DNA of 45,134 nucleotides from G020354085 sp964482055 (GCA_964482055.1 CAYZVX010000013.1:1-45134), one strand, 5' to 3'; positions 25,982-33,848 are shown, counted from the stretch's first letter. Notes: generated from the sequence alone by a model not told the origin. A program made the numbers and translations.

Positions 25982-25982
25982 C
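25964..25982 (+). repeat. Left 19-bp direct repeat (purF 3' end)
   Basis: TTCCCCATGAGCCGCTGAC covers the last purF codons and stop. It matches 28100-28118 in 18 of 19 positions (C/T at position 15). The copies bracket a segment of lower GC carrying two unusual genes, in a place where purF and metZ are usually close. It looks like a duplication produced on insertion or by recombination at the 3' end of purF. Confidence 0.7.
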
Positions 25983-25983
25983 C

Positions 25984-26298
25984 GTCGCGGCTTCGCGACA
26001 CCCGCGCCCCGGCCATGAGCCGCTTGGCCGCAGGCACGGTCTCCATCCCGCGTGTTTGCTGCTGCGCACCGCAATCCGCTCGGCGAGGACTGGCCGCGCT
26101 TGGGGTCATGACATCCCCCCGGTGGCGTTAGCGTTCTCGCGCCCCGCTCTCGGATGACCGCGCACGGGGCTAGGGAGGGGAGGGGAGGGAATGGTTGCCC
26201 ATCGACGCCAGGGGCGGGTGTGGGGGATGCTGCTGGCCGCGGCATGTGGCGGAGTCGCAGCGCCACCGGATGCCGCTGCCCGGCACGCCTGCGATTAA
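25984..26298. other. Intergenic sequence after purF, no gene seen
   Basis: A perfect hairpin GTCGCG-GCTT-CGCGAC (25984-25999) follows purF directly. CATGAGCCGC recurs at about 26013. A purine run of GGGA repeats (26173-26190) may be a slippage or G-quadruplex-prone stretch. No protein gene, RNA gene or terminator with a U tract was found. Confidence 0.35.
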
Positions 26299-26484
26299 AC
26301 GGGGATCGAATGCCGCGGCCCGGACGTCGGACCGTGGGCGTCTTGGCCGCCGTTCCCCATTCCGGATATCTTTCCGGTGGGCTCTGATGTCTTTGCAACC
26401 GAGGAGAAGGCGGTCGCCGCGGAACGGCGGCGGCGTGCAATCCCAACGGTAGCGTTGGTGCGACAATATGTTCTTGCTCTTTGA
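26299..26484 (+). pseudogene. Possible remnant of a protein gene (61 codons, no start codon at its head)
   Basis: This frame is open from a TAA at 26296 to a TGA at 26482-26484. It reads like coding sequence (PFPIPDIFPVGSDVFATEEK, then AVAAERRRRAIPTVALVRQ). It lacks an upstream initiator and stops about 50 bases before the next gene. It may be the broken N-terminal or preceding part of the neighbouring insert gene. The family is not recognised and the call is tentative. Confidence 0.25.
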
Positions 26485-26534
26485 CGGCAACACCCGCACC
26501 TGTTCCACTGGCTTGGGCGTAGGGTATCGAGCGA

Positions 26535-27176
26535 GTGCGTGGTCCTGGTGGCCACGGTAGAGCCGACTATGTCCTTGCGGATTCTCGGTTAGGGAACTGC
26601 ACGCTTGGAATTGGAACATGGCAGTGGTATTTCGACTGGTCTGTATGGGGATTTCGAACAATTGAATATCCGGCTGGATACTACCCGGATGATCACAGTC
26701 CACCCGAGACTTGCTGGCGTCCCGATCCGTGCCCGATTAGCGCGGTGAAGCTATACAGTCCGGACCCGTATCTACTCAACGTTGACAATCTCTCGGACAA
26801 CATGAAGCAAGGCCTGAGCTGCCTGGAAGCGGCGACGGGCAAATCGCACACCGAGCTCTTGTCATCCGCGTATCGACCTCCGGAGTATCAATCGCATTTG
26901 CGCGAGGTATGGGACAAGTGGCGCGAGCTGAGGGCGAACGACCATCCCGCCTGCGCAGCCCGGCGTGCAGAGGTGAAGGCCGAATTCGACCGGCATCAAC
27001 TCGGCGCTTCGAAACTTCGACCCTCGGCGAATCCAAACAATTGTCACTCGCGCAGTCCTGCGAGCTGCTTTGACGTAAATGGCCGGTTCTCCGCGGACGT
27101 TGATTTCAATCAGGACCGATGCAGCATCTACCGGCCGTATCCGGTCAAGGATCCGGTTCACGTGACCGGGTGGTAG
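26535..27176 (+). CDS. Hypothetical protein with a peptidase M15-like region
   Basis: A 213-residue protein starting at GTG 26535, with no good ribosome-binding site; a longer ancestral gene cut at its 5' end is possible. Residues 100-190 resemble the D-Ala-D-Ala peptidase (M15) fold: SAYRPPEYQSHLREVWDKW, a CAARRAEVKAEFDRHQL block, then a histidine (CHSRSP) and aspartate (SCFDV) at the place of the metal site. The usual H-x2-G-x-A/S-x-D spacing is disturbed (nine instead of seven), so activity is doubtful. It is Trp- and Tyr-rich at the N terminus and contains several cysteines. GC and codon use are lower than in the flanking genes. It lies in the insert between the purF-end repeats and 20 bases before an exported protein gene, so the two likely form a unit. 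Confidence 0.6.
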   Translation: MRGPGGHGRADYVLADSRLGNCTLGIGTWQWYFDWSVWGFRTIEYPAGYYPDDHSPPETCWRPDPCPISAVKLYSPDPYLLNVDNLSDNMKQGLSCLEAATGKSHTELLSSAYRPPEYQSHLREVWDKWRELRANDHPACAARRAEVKAEFDRHQLGASKLRPSANPNNCHSRSPASCFDVNGRFSADVDFNQDRCSIYRPYPVKDPVHVTGW

Positions 27177-27196
27177 GCGAGGGGAAGGAGCGAACC

Positions 27197-28036
27197 ATGC
27201 ATCAGCGTGCCGTAATGCTTTTGGCGCTACTGCTCTGTGCAAGCACAATTTGGGCGGAGGATCCGCCATTTCGAGTGAAAGCCTACGGTGTACACGAAGG
27301 AGGAAATGTCGTGTACCACTACCGCGTGATCAGCAATCCAGCCAATTCTCCGGAGTTGAGCAAGACGAGCCAAATCGAGGTCGGCATTGTCGGTTTGCGC
27401 CCGGAAGACGAGCCTCAGCTTGTCGTTGAACCCGTCCTTGACGTCGGTAAGCCAAGGATAACGGCACCATCGGGTTGGCAAGGGGTGTTAAGCGGGATGG
27501 AAGACCATCCGCGTCACACGATCCTGTGGGAGACAACGACCATTCCTCCCGAACAGCCCGCTCCAGATCCGTTGGCGCTTATGCCGGGTCAAACGCTGAG
27601 CGGGCTGAGCATCACCGTTCCTCGCATTGACACTACTTATGTCTCCAGCAATTTCTTCGTCATAACGAATCGCTCACAGCGCATTTCCGGCCTCATCGAG
27701 CGCGAAGACACGACCGCCCCTACCCTCACTTTGTCCGTGAGCCCCACCCGTCTGCGAGCGAAGGCGGGTACACTCGTAACCGTAACCGTGACCATAATGG
27801 CGCAAGATGACTTCGATCCGGCACCCGAGATCAAACTGGAGTCGATTACGGCTAACGAGCCGTTGGCGGCTGGTGACATCGCCGGCGCAGCGATCGGAAC
27901 GGATGACCGACAGTTCCAGCTACGAGACGTTGGTGTACCGAAGGGATCGGCCGGGCGTATCTACACCATCACGTACTCGGCCACCGATGGGTCGGGCAAC
28001 AAGGCCACGGCGTCCGCGGTTGTGAGTGTAAAATGA
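27197..28036 (+). CDS. Secreted protein with a C-terminal Ig-like (HYR-like) domain
   Basis: A 279-residue protein with a clean signal peptide (MHQRAVMLLALLLCASTIWA, cleavage before EDPP) and a good AAGGAG site upstream of the ATG at 27197. The middle part (residues 25-160) is beta-rich with no recognised family. The C-terminal part starting at DTTAPTLTLSVSP and ending YSATDGSGNKATASAVVSV has the D-x2-A/S-P-x-L and Y-x-A-x-D-x2-G-N motifs of HYR or bacterial Ig-like domains, common in surface and secreted proteins. Lower GC than the neighbours. With the preceding M15-like gene it forms the cargo of the insert between purF and metZ. Role unknown; cell-surface or adhesion function is only an inference. 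Confidence 0.7.
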   Translation: MHQRAVMLLALLLCASTIWAEDPPFRVKAYGVHEGGNVVYHYRVISNPANSPELSKTSQIEVGIVGLRPEDEPQLVVEPVLDVGKPRITAPSGWQGVLSGMEDHPRHTILWETTTIPPEQPAPDPLALMPGQTLSGLSITVPRIDTTYVSSNFFVITNRSQRISGLIEREDTTAPTLTLSVSPTRLRAKAGTLVTVTVTIMAQDDFDPAPEIKLESITANEPLAAGDIAGAAIGTDDRQFQLRDVGVPKGSAGRIYTITYSATDGSGNKATASAVVSVK

Positions 28037-28099
28037 GGGTCTGCGGCGCGTGAGTTCGACGCGAGCGACTGGGGACCAAGTCACGGCCGACGTAATGAT

Positions 28100-28118
28100 T
28101 TCCCCATGAGCCGTTGAC
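28100..28118 (+). repeat. Right 19-bp direct repeat (copy of the purF 3' end)
   Basis: TTCCCCATGAGCCGTTGAC matches 25964-25982 with one change. It lies 63 bases after the exported protein gene and just ahead of the metZ riboswitch, which marks the right limit of the insert. The match does not extend upstream into the purF coding sequence, so the full gene end was not copied. Confidence 0.7.
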
Positions 28119-28151
28119 AGTTGCATGCGCGGCCGCTAAGGTCTCGCGTGT

Positions 28152-28206
28152 AGCGCCGATTTGAGCGAGCAGCTTGCGGGCGCTTTAGAAATGCAGCTAA
28201 AGCGCG
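28152..28206 (+). promoter_or_regulatory. SAM-II riboswitch upstream of metZ
   Basis: The aptamer shows the known SAM-II pattern: P1 strand AGCGCC (28152-28157), the conserved GATTTGA, loop CGAGCAGCTTGC, P1 strand GGCGCT (28179-28184), then AGAAATGCAGCTAAAG. This matches the crystal-structure metX SAM-II sequence at GAUUU, AAAUGNAGCUAAA and in the position of P1, with different but complementary P1 bases. The downstream gene is metZ, a known SAM-II target. AAAGCG (28199-28204) can instead pair with CGCTTT (28224-28229), which would block the terminator stem that follows, so a termination switch that lowers metZ when SAM is plentiful is likely. Confidence 0.88.
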
Positions 28207-28219
28207 GCATCCGTGACGA

Positions 28220-28251
28220 AACCCGCTTTGGTTGCCCCGGCGGGTTTTTTT
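28220..28251 (+). terminator. Intrinsic terminator controlled by the SAM-II riboswitch
   Basis: AACCCGC (28220-28226) pairs with GCGGGTT (28240-28246), and the T run extends over 28245-28251. This is the best rho-independent terminator in the window. It lies 13 bases after the aptamer and about 130 bases before the metZ ATG, which fits a riboswitch expression platform. Confidence 0.88.
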
Positions 28252-28380
28252 GTGCCCTACAGGGACGTAGCAATGCCGCGAAGGGACAGGAAGTCCGAAG
28301 CGGCGGCCCGTCACCGATCGTGCCCCTTTGCCGGCGGGCGAACGGGACGGTGTGTGTCGTCACGAGCAGAGAGGTCGTCT

Positions 28381-29565
28381 ATGTCACAGCAAGATCCGGA
28401 ACAGTGGGCTTTCGCCACGCGCGCGGTGCGCGCCGGGCAGCATCGCACGACCGAGGGCGAACATGCCGAGGCCATATTCCCGACCTCGAGCTTCGTGTTC
28501 GCCAACGCCGCGGAAGCCGCTGCACGCTTCACGGGCGAGCAGCCGGGCAATATCTACTCGCGCTTTACCAACCCCACGGTGCGCACCTTCGAGGAGCGGC
28601 TCGCCGCGCTCGAGGGCGCTGAGAGCTGTGTCGCGACCGCCTCGGGCATGGCGGCGATCCTGTCGGTGGCCATGGCGCTGCTCAGCAGCGGCGACCACGT
28701 GGTGGCCTCGCGCAACATCTTCGGCCCCACGGTGCTGCTGTTCAACAACTATCTCGCCCGGTTCGGCATCGAAACCTCCTATGTTTCGCTGTCGGACTAC
28801 GCGGCATGGGAGCGCGCGATCCGGCCGAACACCAGGCTGCTTTTTCTGGAAACTCCATCCAATCCGCTCACCGAGATCGCCGACATCGCGCGCCTGGCCG
28901 CGCTTGCCCACTCGCACGGCGCGCTGCTCGTGGTCGACAACTGCTTCTGCACGCCGGCCTTGCAGCTGCCCCTCAGGCTCGGCGCCGACATCGTGATCCA
29001 CTCCGCCACCAAGTATCTCGATGGCCAGGGCCGCTGCGTCGGCGGGGCGGTCGTCGGCAGCAAGGATCTGGTGGGCAAGGAGGTATTTTCGTTCCTTCGC
29101 ACCTGCGGGCCGAGCATGAGCCCGTTCAACGCCTGGGTGTTCTTGAAGGGTCTGGAGACGCTGGGCCTGCGCATGGCGGCGCACAGCGCCAACGCCCTCG
29201 AGATCGCGCGCTGGCTCGAGCAGCAGCCGCGCGTGCGGCGCGTGTACTATCCGGGTCTTGCCTCTCATCCGCAGTACGAGCTCGCCACGCGCCAGCAGTC
29301 GGGCTTCGGCGGCATCGTGTCCTTCGAGGTCGAAGGCGGCAAGGAGGCTGCCTGGCGCGTGATCGATGCGACCCGGATCTTTTCCATCACGGCCAATCTG
29401 GGTGACGCCAAGAGCACCATTACCCATCCCGCCACCACCACCCACGGGCGGCTCACGCCCGAGCAGCGTGTCGACGCCGGCATCAGCGACGGGCTCATCC
29501 GCCTGTCGGTCGGGCTCGAGGACGTCGCCGACCTCACCGGCGATCTGGCGCGCGGGCTCGGTTGA
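28381..29565 (+). CDS. metZ: O-succinylhomoserine sulfhydrylase (MetZ)
   Basis: PLP enzyme of methionine synthesis that makes homocysteine directly from O-succinylhomoserine and sulfide. The length is 394 residues, normal for the family. The PLP lysine is in IHSATKYLDGQGR (about residue 208); other blocks are IYSRFTNPTV, TASGMAAIL and SLGDAKSTITHPATTTH-like near residue 340. The GRCVGG after the lysine is the MetZ type rather than MetB. The ATG at 28381 is the family start; an AGAGAGG lies upstream. A SAM-II riboswitch and terminator precede it. Following purF is its usual location in gammaproteobacteria, here interrupted by a 2.1-kb insert. Confidence 0.95.
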   Translation: MSQQDPEQWAFATRAVRAGQHRTTEGEHAEAIFPTSSFVFANAAEAAARFTGEQPGNIYSRFTNPTVRTFEERLAALEGAESCVATASGMAAILSVAMALLSSGDHVVASRNIFGPTVLLFNNYLARFGIETSYVSLSDYAAWERAIRPNTRLLFLETPSNPLTEIADIARLAALAHSHGALLVVDNCFCTPALQLPLRLGADIVIHSATKYLDGQGRCVGGAVVGSKDLVGKEVFSFLRTCGPSMSPFNAWVFLKGLETLGLRMAAHSANALEIARWLEQQPRVRRVYYPGLASHPQYELATRQQSGFGGIVSFEVEGGKEAAWRVIDATRIFSITANLGDAKSTITHPATTTHGRLTPEQRVDAGISDGLIRLSVGLEDVADLTGDLARGLG

Positions 29566-29574
29566 GACGGCGGG

Positions 29575-29763
29575 ATGTGGCTGCAGCTGTACCGGTTCGA
29601 TGCGTTCACCAGCTGGCTGTTCGCCGTCAAGCCGGTTGCCGTCGCGCGGCGAGTCGAGTGTGGCCCGAGCGTGCGTCTGGATGGCCACACCTTCTCGTAC
29701 CTCGAAAAAAGAGATAATGGCGAGGGGTCCCTCAGCCGTGTCAAGGTGAGGGGTCGCAAATAA
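29575..29763 (+). CDS. Possible small protein between metZ and the thioredoxin-like gene
   Basis: A 62-codon frame with GGCGGG directly before the ATG, nine bases after metZ. The first 43 codons have the strong GC third-position bias of real genes here (MWLQLYRFDAFTSWLFAVKP and onward), while the last 19 do not. I do not recognise a family. It may be a real small gene, a truncated remnant or chance. A GATAAT at 29713-29718 inside it could be a -10 box for the next gene. Confidence 0.25.
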   Translation: MWLQLYRFDAFTSWLFAVKPVAVARRVECGPSVRLDGHTFSYLEKRDNGEGSLSRVKVRGRK

Positions 29764-29785
29764 CTGTCAGGGCGGGGGACGGATC

Positions 29786-30304
29786 ATGGAGTCCGCGATA
29801 CGACAGTGGGCAGCAAACAAGTGGGTGCGCCGTTTCGGCGCCGTGCTCGCCGTGTTGCTGGTATTCGTGGCGATTCACGCCTACCAGCAGCGCGATCTGG
29901 CGGTCGGCCGCGCGCCCGATCTCACCGGCGTCGCCGTCGACGGCCGTGCGCTGGCGCTCGGCAGCCGCGGGCGCGCGACGCTCGTCTATTTCTGGGCGAC
30001 CTGGTGCCCGGTGTGCCGGCTCGAGCACGGCACGATCGAATCGATCGCCGCCGACTGGCCGGTGATTACGGTGGCCGTGCAATCCGGAAGCGACGCGGAG
30101 CTGCGCCGCTATCTCAACGAGCACGGTCTCACAGTGGCCACGCTCAACGATTATGGCGGGGAGCGCGCCGCCAGCTGGGGCGTACGTGGCACGCCGACTT
30201 TCTTCGTGGTGGATCGGCAGGGCAGAATCCGGTTTCGCGAGGTCGGTTTCACCAGCGAGTGGGGGCTGCGCCTGCGGTTGTGGTTCGCCGAACGCAGCGC
30301 CTGA
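29786..30304 (+). CDS. TlpA/ScsD-like membrane-anchored thioredoxin-fold protein
   Basis: A 172-residue protein with one N-terminal transmembrane anchor (residues 16-33, FGAVLAVLLVFVAIHAY) and a periplasmic thioredoxin fold. The active site is WATWCPVCRLEH (C74-P-V-C77), and the cis-proline loop is GVRGTPTFFVV. The C-P-V-C pair and size resemble ScsD and other TlpA-type disulfide reductases or oxidases involved in redox or copper stress. No scsB or dsbD-type partner is near. GGCGGGGGACGG precedes the ATG. The next gene starts 38 bases later in the same direction. Confidence 0.85.
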   Translation: MESAIRQWAANKWVRRFGAVLAVLLVFVAIHAYQQRDLAVGRAPDLTGVAVDGRALALGSRGRATLVYFWATWCPVCRLEHGTIESIAADWPVITVAVQSGSDAELRRYLNEHGLTVATLNDYGGERAASWGVRGTPTFFVVDRQGRIRFREVGFTSEWGLRLRLWFAERSA

Positions 30305-30342
30305 GCGCGCCGCCACTTGTTTCATCGCCCGCCCGACGCGCC

Positions 30343-31569
30343 ATGCCCACCATTGCCCAGGCCCGCCAGGACTTGCTCAAGCTCTTCGCGGCCGCGGTGG
30401 CGGCGGTGAACGGCCGCACACGGGTGCGGGCTGCGCTGGAGCACGAGTCGCTCGGCGAGGACGTCTACGTCATCGCGCTCGGCAAGGCGGCGGTGCCGAT
30501 GACGCAGGGCGCGCTCGACGCGCTGGGCAGTCGCATCCGCGATGCCGTGATCGTCAGCAAGGATGCGGGCGGCGTGACCCTGCCCTGGCCGGTGATCGAA
30601 TCGGGCCATCCGCTGCCCGATGCGCGCAGCCTCGCGGCCGGTGAGCGCGTGTACGCGTTCGCGCAGCAGCTGCCGCCCGACGCTCAGGTGCTGGTGCTGC
30701 TCTCCGGAGGCGCCTCGGCGCTGGCCGAGAAGCTCGTGCCCGGGGTCGATCTCGCGGCGCTGCAACGCCTCACCCACTGGATGCTGGGCACGGGGCTGGA
30801 CATCGCGACGATGAACCGCATGCGCAAACGCCTTTCGCTCCTCAAGGGCGGGCGCCTCGCGCAGCAGCTCTATCCGCGCCGCACCCTGTGCCTTGCCATT
30901 TCCGATGTGCCGGGCGATGATCCGCGCGCGATCGGTTCCGGGCCGCTGGTCGCGGAAGGCGGCGCCGAGCTACTGCCCGGCGACGCGCCGCCATTCGTGC
31001 GTGAGGCGCTGAGTCGGGCGGCCCCGCTGCCGGCGCCGGACGATGCGTGCTTTCGCGCCGTGCAATTTCGGATCATTGCAACGCTCGCGGACGCCAAGCG
31101 CGGCGCCGCCGAAGCGGCCGTCGCGCACGGCTACGCGGTGTCGATGGAACCCGAGTTCGTTTCCGGTGATGCGCTTGCCGCCGGCGCGCAGGTGGCGGAG
31201 CGCCTGTTGGCCTCGCCGCCCGACGTGGTACATATCTGGGGCGGCGAGACGACCGTGCGTCTGCCGGAGCATCCTGGACGGGGCGGGCGCAATCAGAGCG
31301 TGGCGCTGGCCGCGGCGCTGCATCTGGCGGGAAGCAAGGCCGTGCTGCTGGCGGCCGGAACTGACGGGACGGACGGGCCCACCGAGGATGCCGGGGCGCT
31401 GGTCGATGGCGGCACCGTTGGGCGCGGGGCCGCGCAGGGGCTCGATGCGCGCGCGGCGCTCGTCGCCGCCGACGCCGGAACCTTTCTCGAGGCCGCCGGG
31501 GACCTGGTCCATACCGGACCGACTGGCACGAACGTGATGGATCTCATGATCGGCATACGGCTCAGCTGA
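30343..31569 (+). CDS. Glycerate 2-kinase (MOFRL/DUF4147 family)
   Basis: A 408-residue kinase that phosphorylates glycerate to 2-phosphoglycerate in the glyoxylate/tartronate semialdehyde or serine-type routes. Typical blocks are VIALGKAAVPM, VLLSGGASALAEKL, the AISDVPGDDP loop, and at the C terminus the MOFRL signature (GGETTVRL...GRGGRNQ, AAGTDGTDGPTEDAGALVDG). The ATG at 30343 gives MPTIAQARQDLLKLF, the family start; the frame is open far upstream but that part overlaps the thioredoxin-like gene and is a shadow. No other glycerate pathway genes are close. Symbols garK, gckA or ttuD are used for relatives, so none is given here. Confidence 0.92.
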   Translation: MPTIAQARQDLLKLFAAAVAAVNGRTRVRAALEHESLGEDVYVIALGKAAVPMTQGALDALGSRIRDAVIVSKDAGGVTLPWPVIESGHPLPDARSLAAGERVYAFAQQLPPDAQVLVLLSGGASALAEKLVPGVDLAALQRLTHWMLGTGLDIATMNRMRKRLSLLKGGRLAQQLYPRRTLCLAISDVPGDDPRAIGSGPLVAEGGAELLPGDAPPFVREALSRAAPLPAPDDACFRAVQFRIIATLADAKRGAAEAAVAHGYAVSMEPEFVSGDALAAGAQVAERLLASPPDVVHIWGGETTVRLPEHPGRGGRNQSVALAAALHLAGSKAVLLAAGTDGTDGPTEDAGALVDGGTVGRGAAQGLDARAALVAADAGTFLEAAGDLVHTGPTGTNVMDLMIGIRLS

Positions 31570-31590
31570 AATGCGCAAGGGGTTGCTGCC

Positions 31591-32403
31591 ATGAGGTGCG
31601 CGCTAACACGGCGTCTGCGCATCGCCGGCATCGGCGCGTTTCTGTCGCTGGCCGGGTGGGCGGGCAGCGTGAGCGCAGATGCCACTGCAGTTTCGACGGA
31701 ACGAACGGGCGAAACGGGCAGGGCCCCGGTTTCCGCGCGCGGCGTCGATCCTGTCGAGCAAACGGCGACGGTGTTGCAGTACGAAGAACAGGAACCCGGC
31801 ACCGAGCTCTACCAGACGCGGCTCATCGTCACCCCGCGTTACCTGCGCATCGACGATGGCTCCGATGCGCGCGACTTCCTGTTGTTCGATCGCGCGGACC
31901 GGACCATCTACAGTGTGAGCGCGGCGGATGCGAGTGTCCTCATCATCAAGTACAGCGCCGCGACGGCCCGCGTGACGTCGCCGCAGAAACACGAGACCGT
32001 CGAAGAACACGACCGCGCACCCGATATCGATGGCAAGACGGTGCGTCACTACCGGTTGCTCACCGACAACCGCCAGTGCTACGACCTGTACGCGGCCGAT
32101 GGCCTGCTGCCGCAGGCGGTGGCGGCATGGCGTGAGTACCGTGAGTCGCTCGCGGCCGAGCAGGCGCGCACGCTCGCCTGGACGCCGCCGGAAATGCGGA
32201 CGACCTGCCAGCTGGCCAACAACATCTATGCGGCGGGACGATTCCTGGCGCACGGCCTGCCGGTGCGTTACGCGGAAACCGATGGCAAGGTCGGCCAGCT
32301 GGTCGATTACCGCTCCGGCGTCAAGGTCGATGGCGGGCTGTTTGAGCTGCCACCCGCCTACTCGCGCATTTCGATCGATGCGCTGCGCCGAGGCAGGCGG
32401 TGA
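31591..32403 (+). CDS. Hypothetical exported protein
   Basis: A 270-residue protein with a signal peptide (RRLRIAGIGAFLSLAGWAGSVSA, cleavage near residue 30). The mature part has alternating beta-type segments (LYQTRLIVTPRYLRIDDG, DFLLFDRADRTIYSV), a central DGKTVRHYRLLTDNRQCYD block and two more cysteines (C183-like MRTTCQLANN). This is compatible with a periplasmic beta-barrel or lipocalin-like fold, but I do not recognise a family. It starts 21 bases after the glycerate kinase gene and ends at 32403, where heptad array B begins inside its stop codon. It converges on lpxH. Confidence 0.7.
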   Translation: MRCALTRRLRIAGIGAFLSLAGWAGSVSADATAVSTERTGETGRAPVSARGVDPVEQTATVLQYEEQEPGTELYQTRLIVTPRYLRIDDGSDARDFLLFDRADRTIYSVSAADASVLIIKYSAATARVTSPQKHETVEEHDRAPDIDGKTVRHYRLLTDNRQCYDLYAADGLLPQAVAAWREYRESLAAEQARTLAWTPPEMRTTCQLANNIYAAGRFLAHGLPVRYAETDGKVGQLVDYRSGVKVDGGLFELPPAYSRISIDALRRGRR

Positions 32404-32461
32404 ACAGTGAGTAGTGAATGGTGTTCCTTCACCGTTTACCGTTCACTGCTCACTGCCAACC
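32399..32461. repeat. Heptad-repeat hairpin array B (before lpxH 3' end)
   Basis: Nine contiguous 7-mers without a spacer. The left four follow RGTGAAY (for example ggtgaac 32399, agtgaat 32413) and the right five follow GYTCACY (for example gttcact 32441, gctcact 32448), the reverse complement. The first unit contains the stop codon of the upstream gene. The right arm encodes, on the minus strand, the last residues and stop of lpxH. Confidence 0.85.
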
Positions 32462-33182
32462 GCTCCAGCTCCCAGCCCTCGGTAGTGCAGCGGAGCACGC
32501 TGCCCTGTTCGTACCAGTCACCCAGGACGACGCGCCGGGCCGGCCGCCCGTCGAGCGTGAAGCGGTGCTCGCCCGGGCGATGCGTGTGGCCGTGGATCAG
32601 GTCGTACACGGCATGCGCGCGCATGAACGACTCGACCGCGCCCTGGTTGACGTCCATGATCTCGGCGGCCTTCTGCGCGGTCGCCCCCTTGCTGTAGTCG
32701 CGCAGGCTGCGCGCCATGGCCTCGCGCTCGGCCATCGGCTTGGCGAGAAACTCGCCCTGCCAGGCCGGGTTGCGCACGATCGCGCGCAGCTTCATGTAGT
32801 CCACGTCGTCGATACACAGCTGATCGCCGTGGCTGATCAGGACCGATTGGCCGTACAGCTCGACGCGCGTCGGGTCGGCAAGCACGCGGCAGCCGGTCTT
32901 GCCCTCGAAGCCGGCACCGAGCAGGAAGTCGCGGTTGCCGTGCAGAACTCCGACCGGTACCCCGGCGGAGGTGAGCGCGTGTAAAGCAGCAATGATCGGG
33001 CGTACTGCCGGATGCTCGGTGGTCTCGTCGCCCAGCCAGTATTCGAACAGGTCACCGAGGATGTAGAGCGCGCGGGCCTGGCGGGCGCGCTGGCGCAGAA
33101 ACGCCAGGAACAGCTGCGTGATCGCGGGACGTTCGGGACTGAGGTGCAGGTCGGAGATGAACAGCGTTTCCGCTGCCGGCAT
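32436..33182 (-). CDS. lpxH: UDP-2,3-diacylglucosamine diphosphatase (LpxH)
   Basis: Calcineurin-type phosphoesterase that hydrolyses UDP-2,3-diacylglucosamine to lipid X in lipid A synthesis, at the inner-membrane surface. The length of 248 residues is normal. Metal motifs are all present: ISDLHLS, LGDLFEYWLGDE, LHGNRDFLLG, ISHGDQ and the late IHGHTHRPG. The first metal motif cluster has GDE where many LpxH have GDD. The final residues (AVSSER) are encoded by heptad array B, so the native end may have been replaced. ppiB lies upstream with a nine-base gap, the usual ppiB-lpxH order. Confidence 0.95.
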   Translation of the reverse strand: MPAAETLFISDLHLSPERPAITQLFLAFLRQRARQARALYILGDLFEYWLGDETTEHPAVRPIIAALHALTSAGVPVGVLHGNRDFLLGAGFEGKTGCRVLADPTRVELYGQSVLISHGDQLCIDDVDYMKLRAIVRNPAWQGEFLAKPMAEREAMARSLRDYSKGATAQKAAEIMDVNQGAVESFMRAHAVYDLIHGHTHRPGEHRFTLDGRPARRVVLGDWYEQGSVLRCTTEGWELERLAVSSER

Positions 33183-33191
33183 GTGGCGCCC

Positions 33192-33695
33192 TCAGGTTCC
33201 CTCGAGGATGCGCACGCGTTCGAGCAGGACGTCGGACAAGGGGACGTCCTTGTGGCCGAGCTTGTTGCCAGTAGGCACGCCCTTGATCTGGTCGATGACG
33301 TGCAGGCCGTCGAGGATGCGACCGAACACGCAATAGCCCCAGCCTTGCGGCGTCGGTGCCGTGAAGTTGAGGAAGTCGTTGTTCGCGACGTTGATGAAGA
33401 ACTGGCTGCTGGCGGAATGCGGGTCGGAGGTGCGCGCCATGGCGATCGTGCCGCGCTCGTTGCGCAGCCCGTTGTTGGCCTCGTTCTCGATCGGCTTGCG
33501 CGCGACCTTCTGGGTCATGCCGGGACCGAAGCCGCCGCCCTGAACGACGAAACCGTCGATGACGCGATGGAAGATCGTGCCGTCGTAGAAACCCTCGCGC
33601 ACATAGGCGAGGAAGTTGGCGACCGTCTTGGGCGCCTTGTCTGGATACAGCTCGAGCAGCACCGTGCCGTAGTTGGTCTTCATTTCGACTTGCAT
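33192..33695 (-). CDS. ppiB: Peptidyl-prolyl cis-trans isomerase B (cyclophilin)
   Basis: A 167-residue cytoplasmic cyclophilin without a signal peptide, matching E. coli PpiB in size. Catalytic and substrate residues are in FHRVIDGFVVQGG, FINVANNDFLNF and YCVFGRILDGLHVID; the core also has the expected MARTSDPHSASSQFF run. It catalyses proline isomerisation in protein folding. The ATG at 33695 opens MQVEMKTNYGTV; the internal Met at residue 5 is an alternative start. It leads into lpxH on the same strand and is divergent from gltX. Confidence 0.96.
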   Translation of the reverse strand: MQVEMKTNYGTVLLELYPDKAPKTVANFLAYVREGFYDGTIFHRVIDGFVVQGGGFGPGMTQKVARKPIENEANNGLRNERGTIAMARTSDPHSASSQFFINVANNDFLNFTAPTPQGWGYCVFGRILDGLHVIDQIKGVPTGNKLGHKDVPLSDVLLERVRILEGT

Positions 33696-33848
33696 TTGTC
33701 CTGTCTCGCTCGCCGGTTTGGCCGTTGCCCGGGGATCCTTCCCACGCGGCGCCCGCCACTCATCGAAGTCGTTCCTTGGTCATCGATTGTCCCCGACGCG
33801 TCAACAGGGCGCAACTTCCGTGGGGTTTCGGACCCCCGGTGGTTCCGT

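Noticed and set aside
26170..26195. GGGA-rich purine run as an origin or iteron
   Set aside because: The units are short and irregular, with no DnaA boxes or replication gene nearby; a low-complexity tract is sufficient.
24188..26446. Very long minus-strand open frame (752 codons) opposite purF
   Set aside because: It is a shadow of the GC-rich purF and cvpA coding strands; it is rich in Arg/His/Ala/Val, has no family features, and purF is certain on the other strand.
29806..30342. Upstream extension of the glycerate kinase frame
   Set aside because: The extra 179 codons overlap the thioredoxin-like gene in another frame and are Arg/Pro-rich noise; homology starts at ATG 30343.
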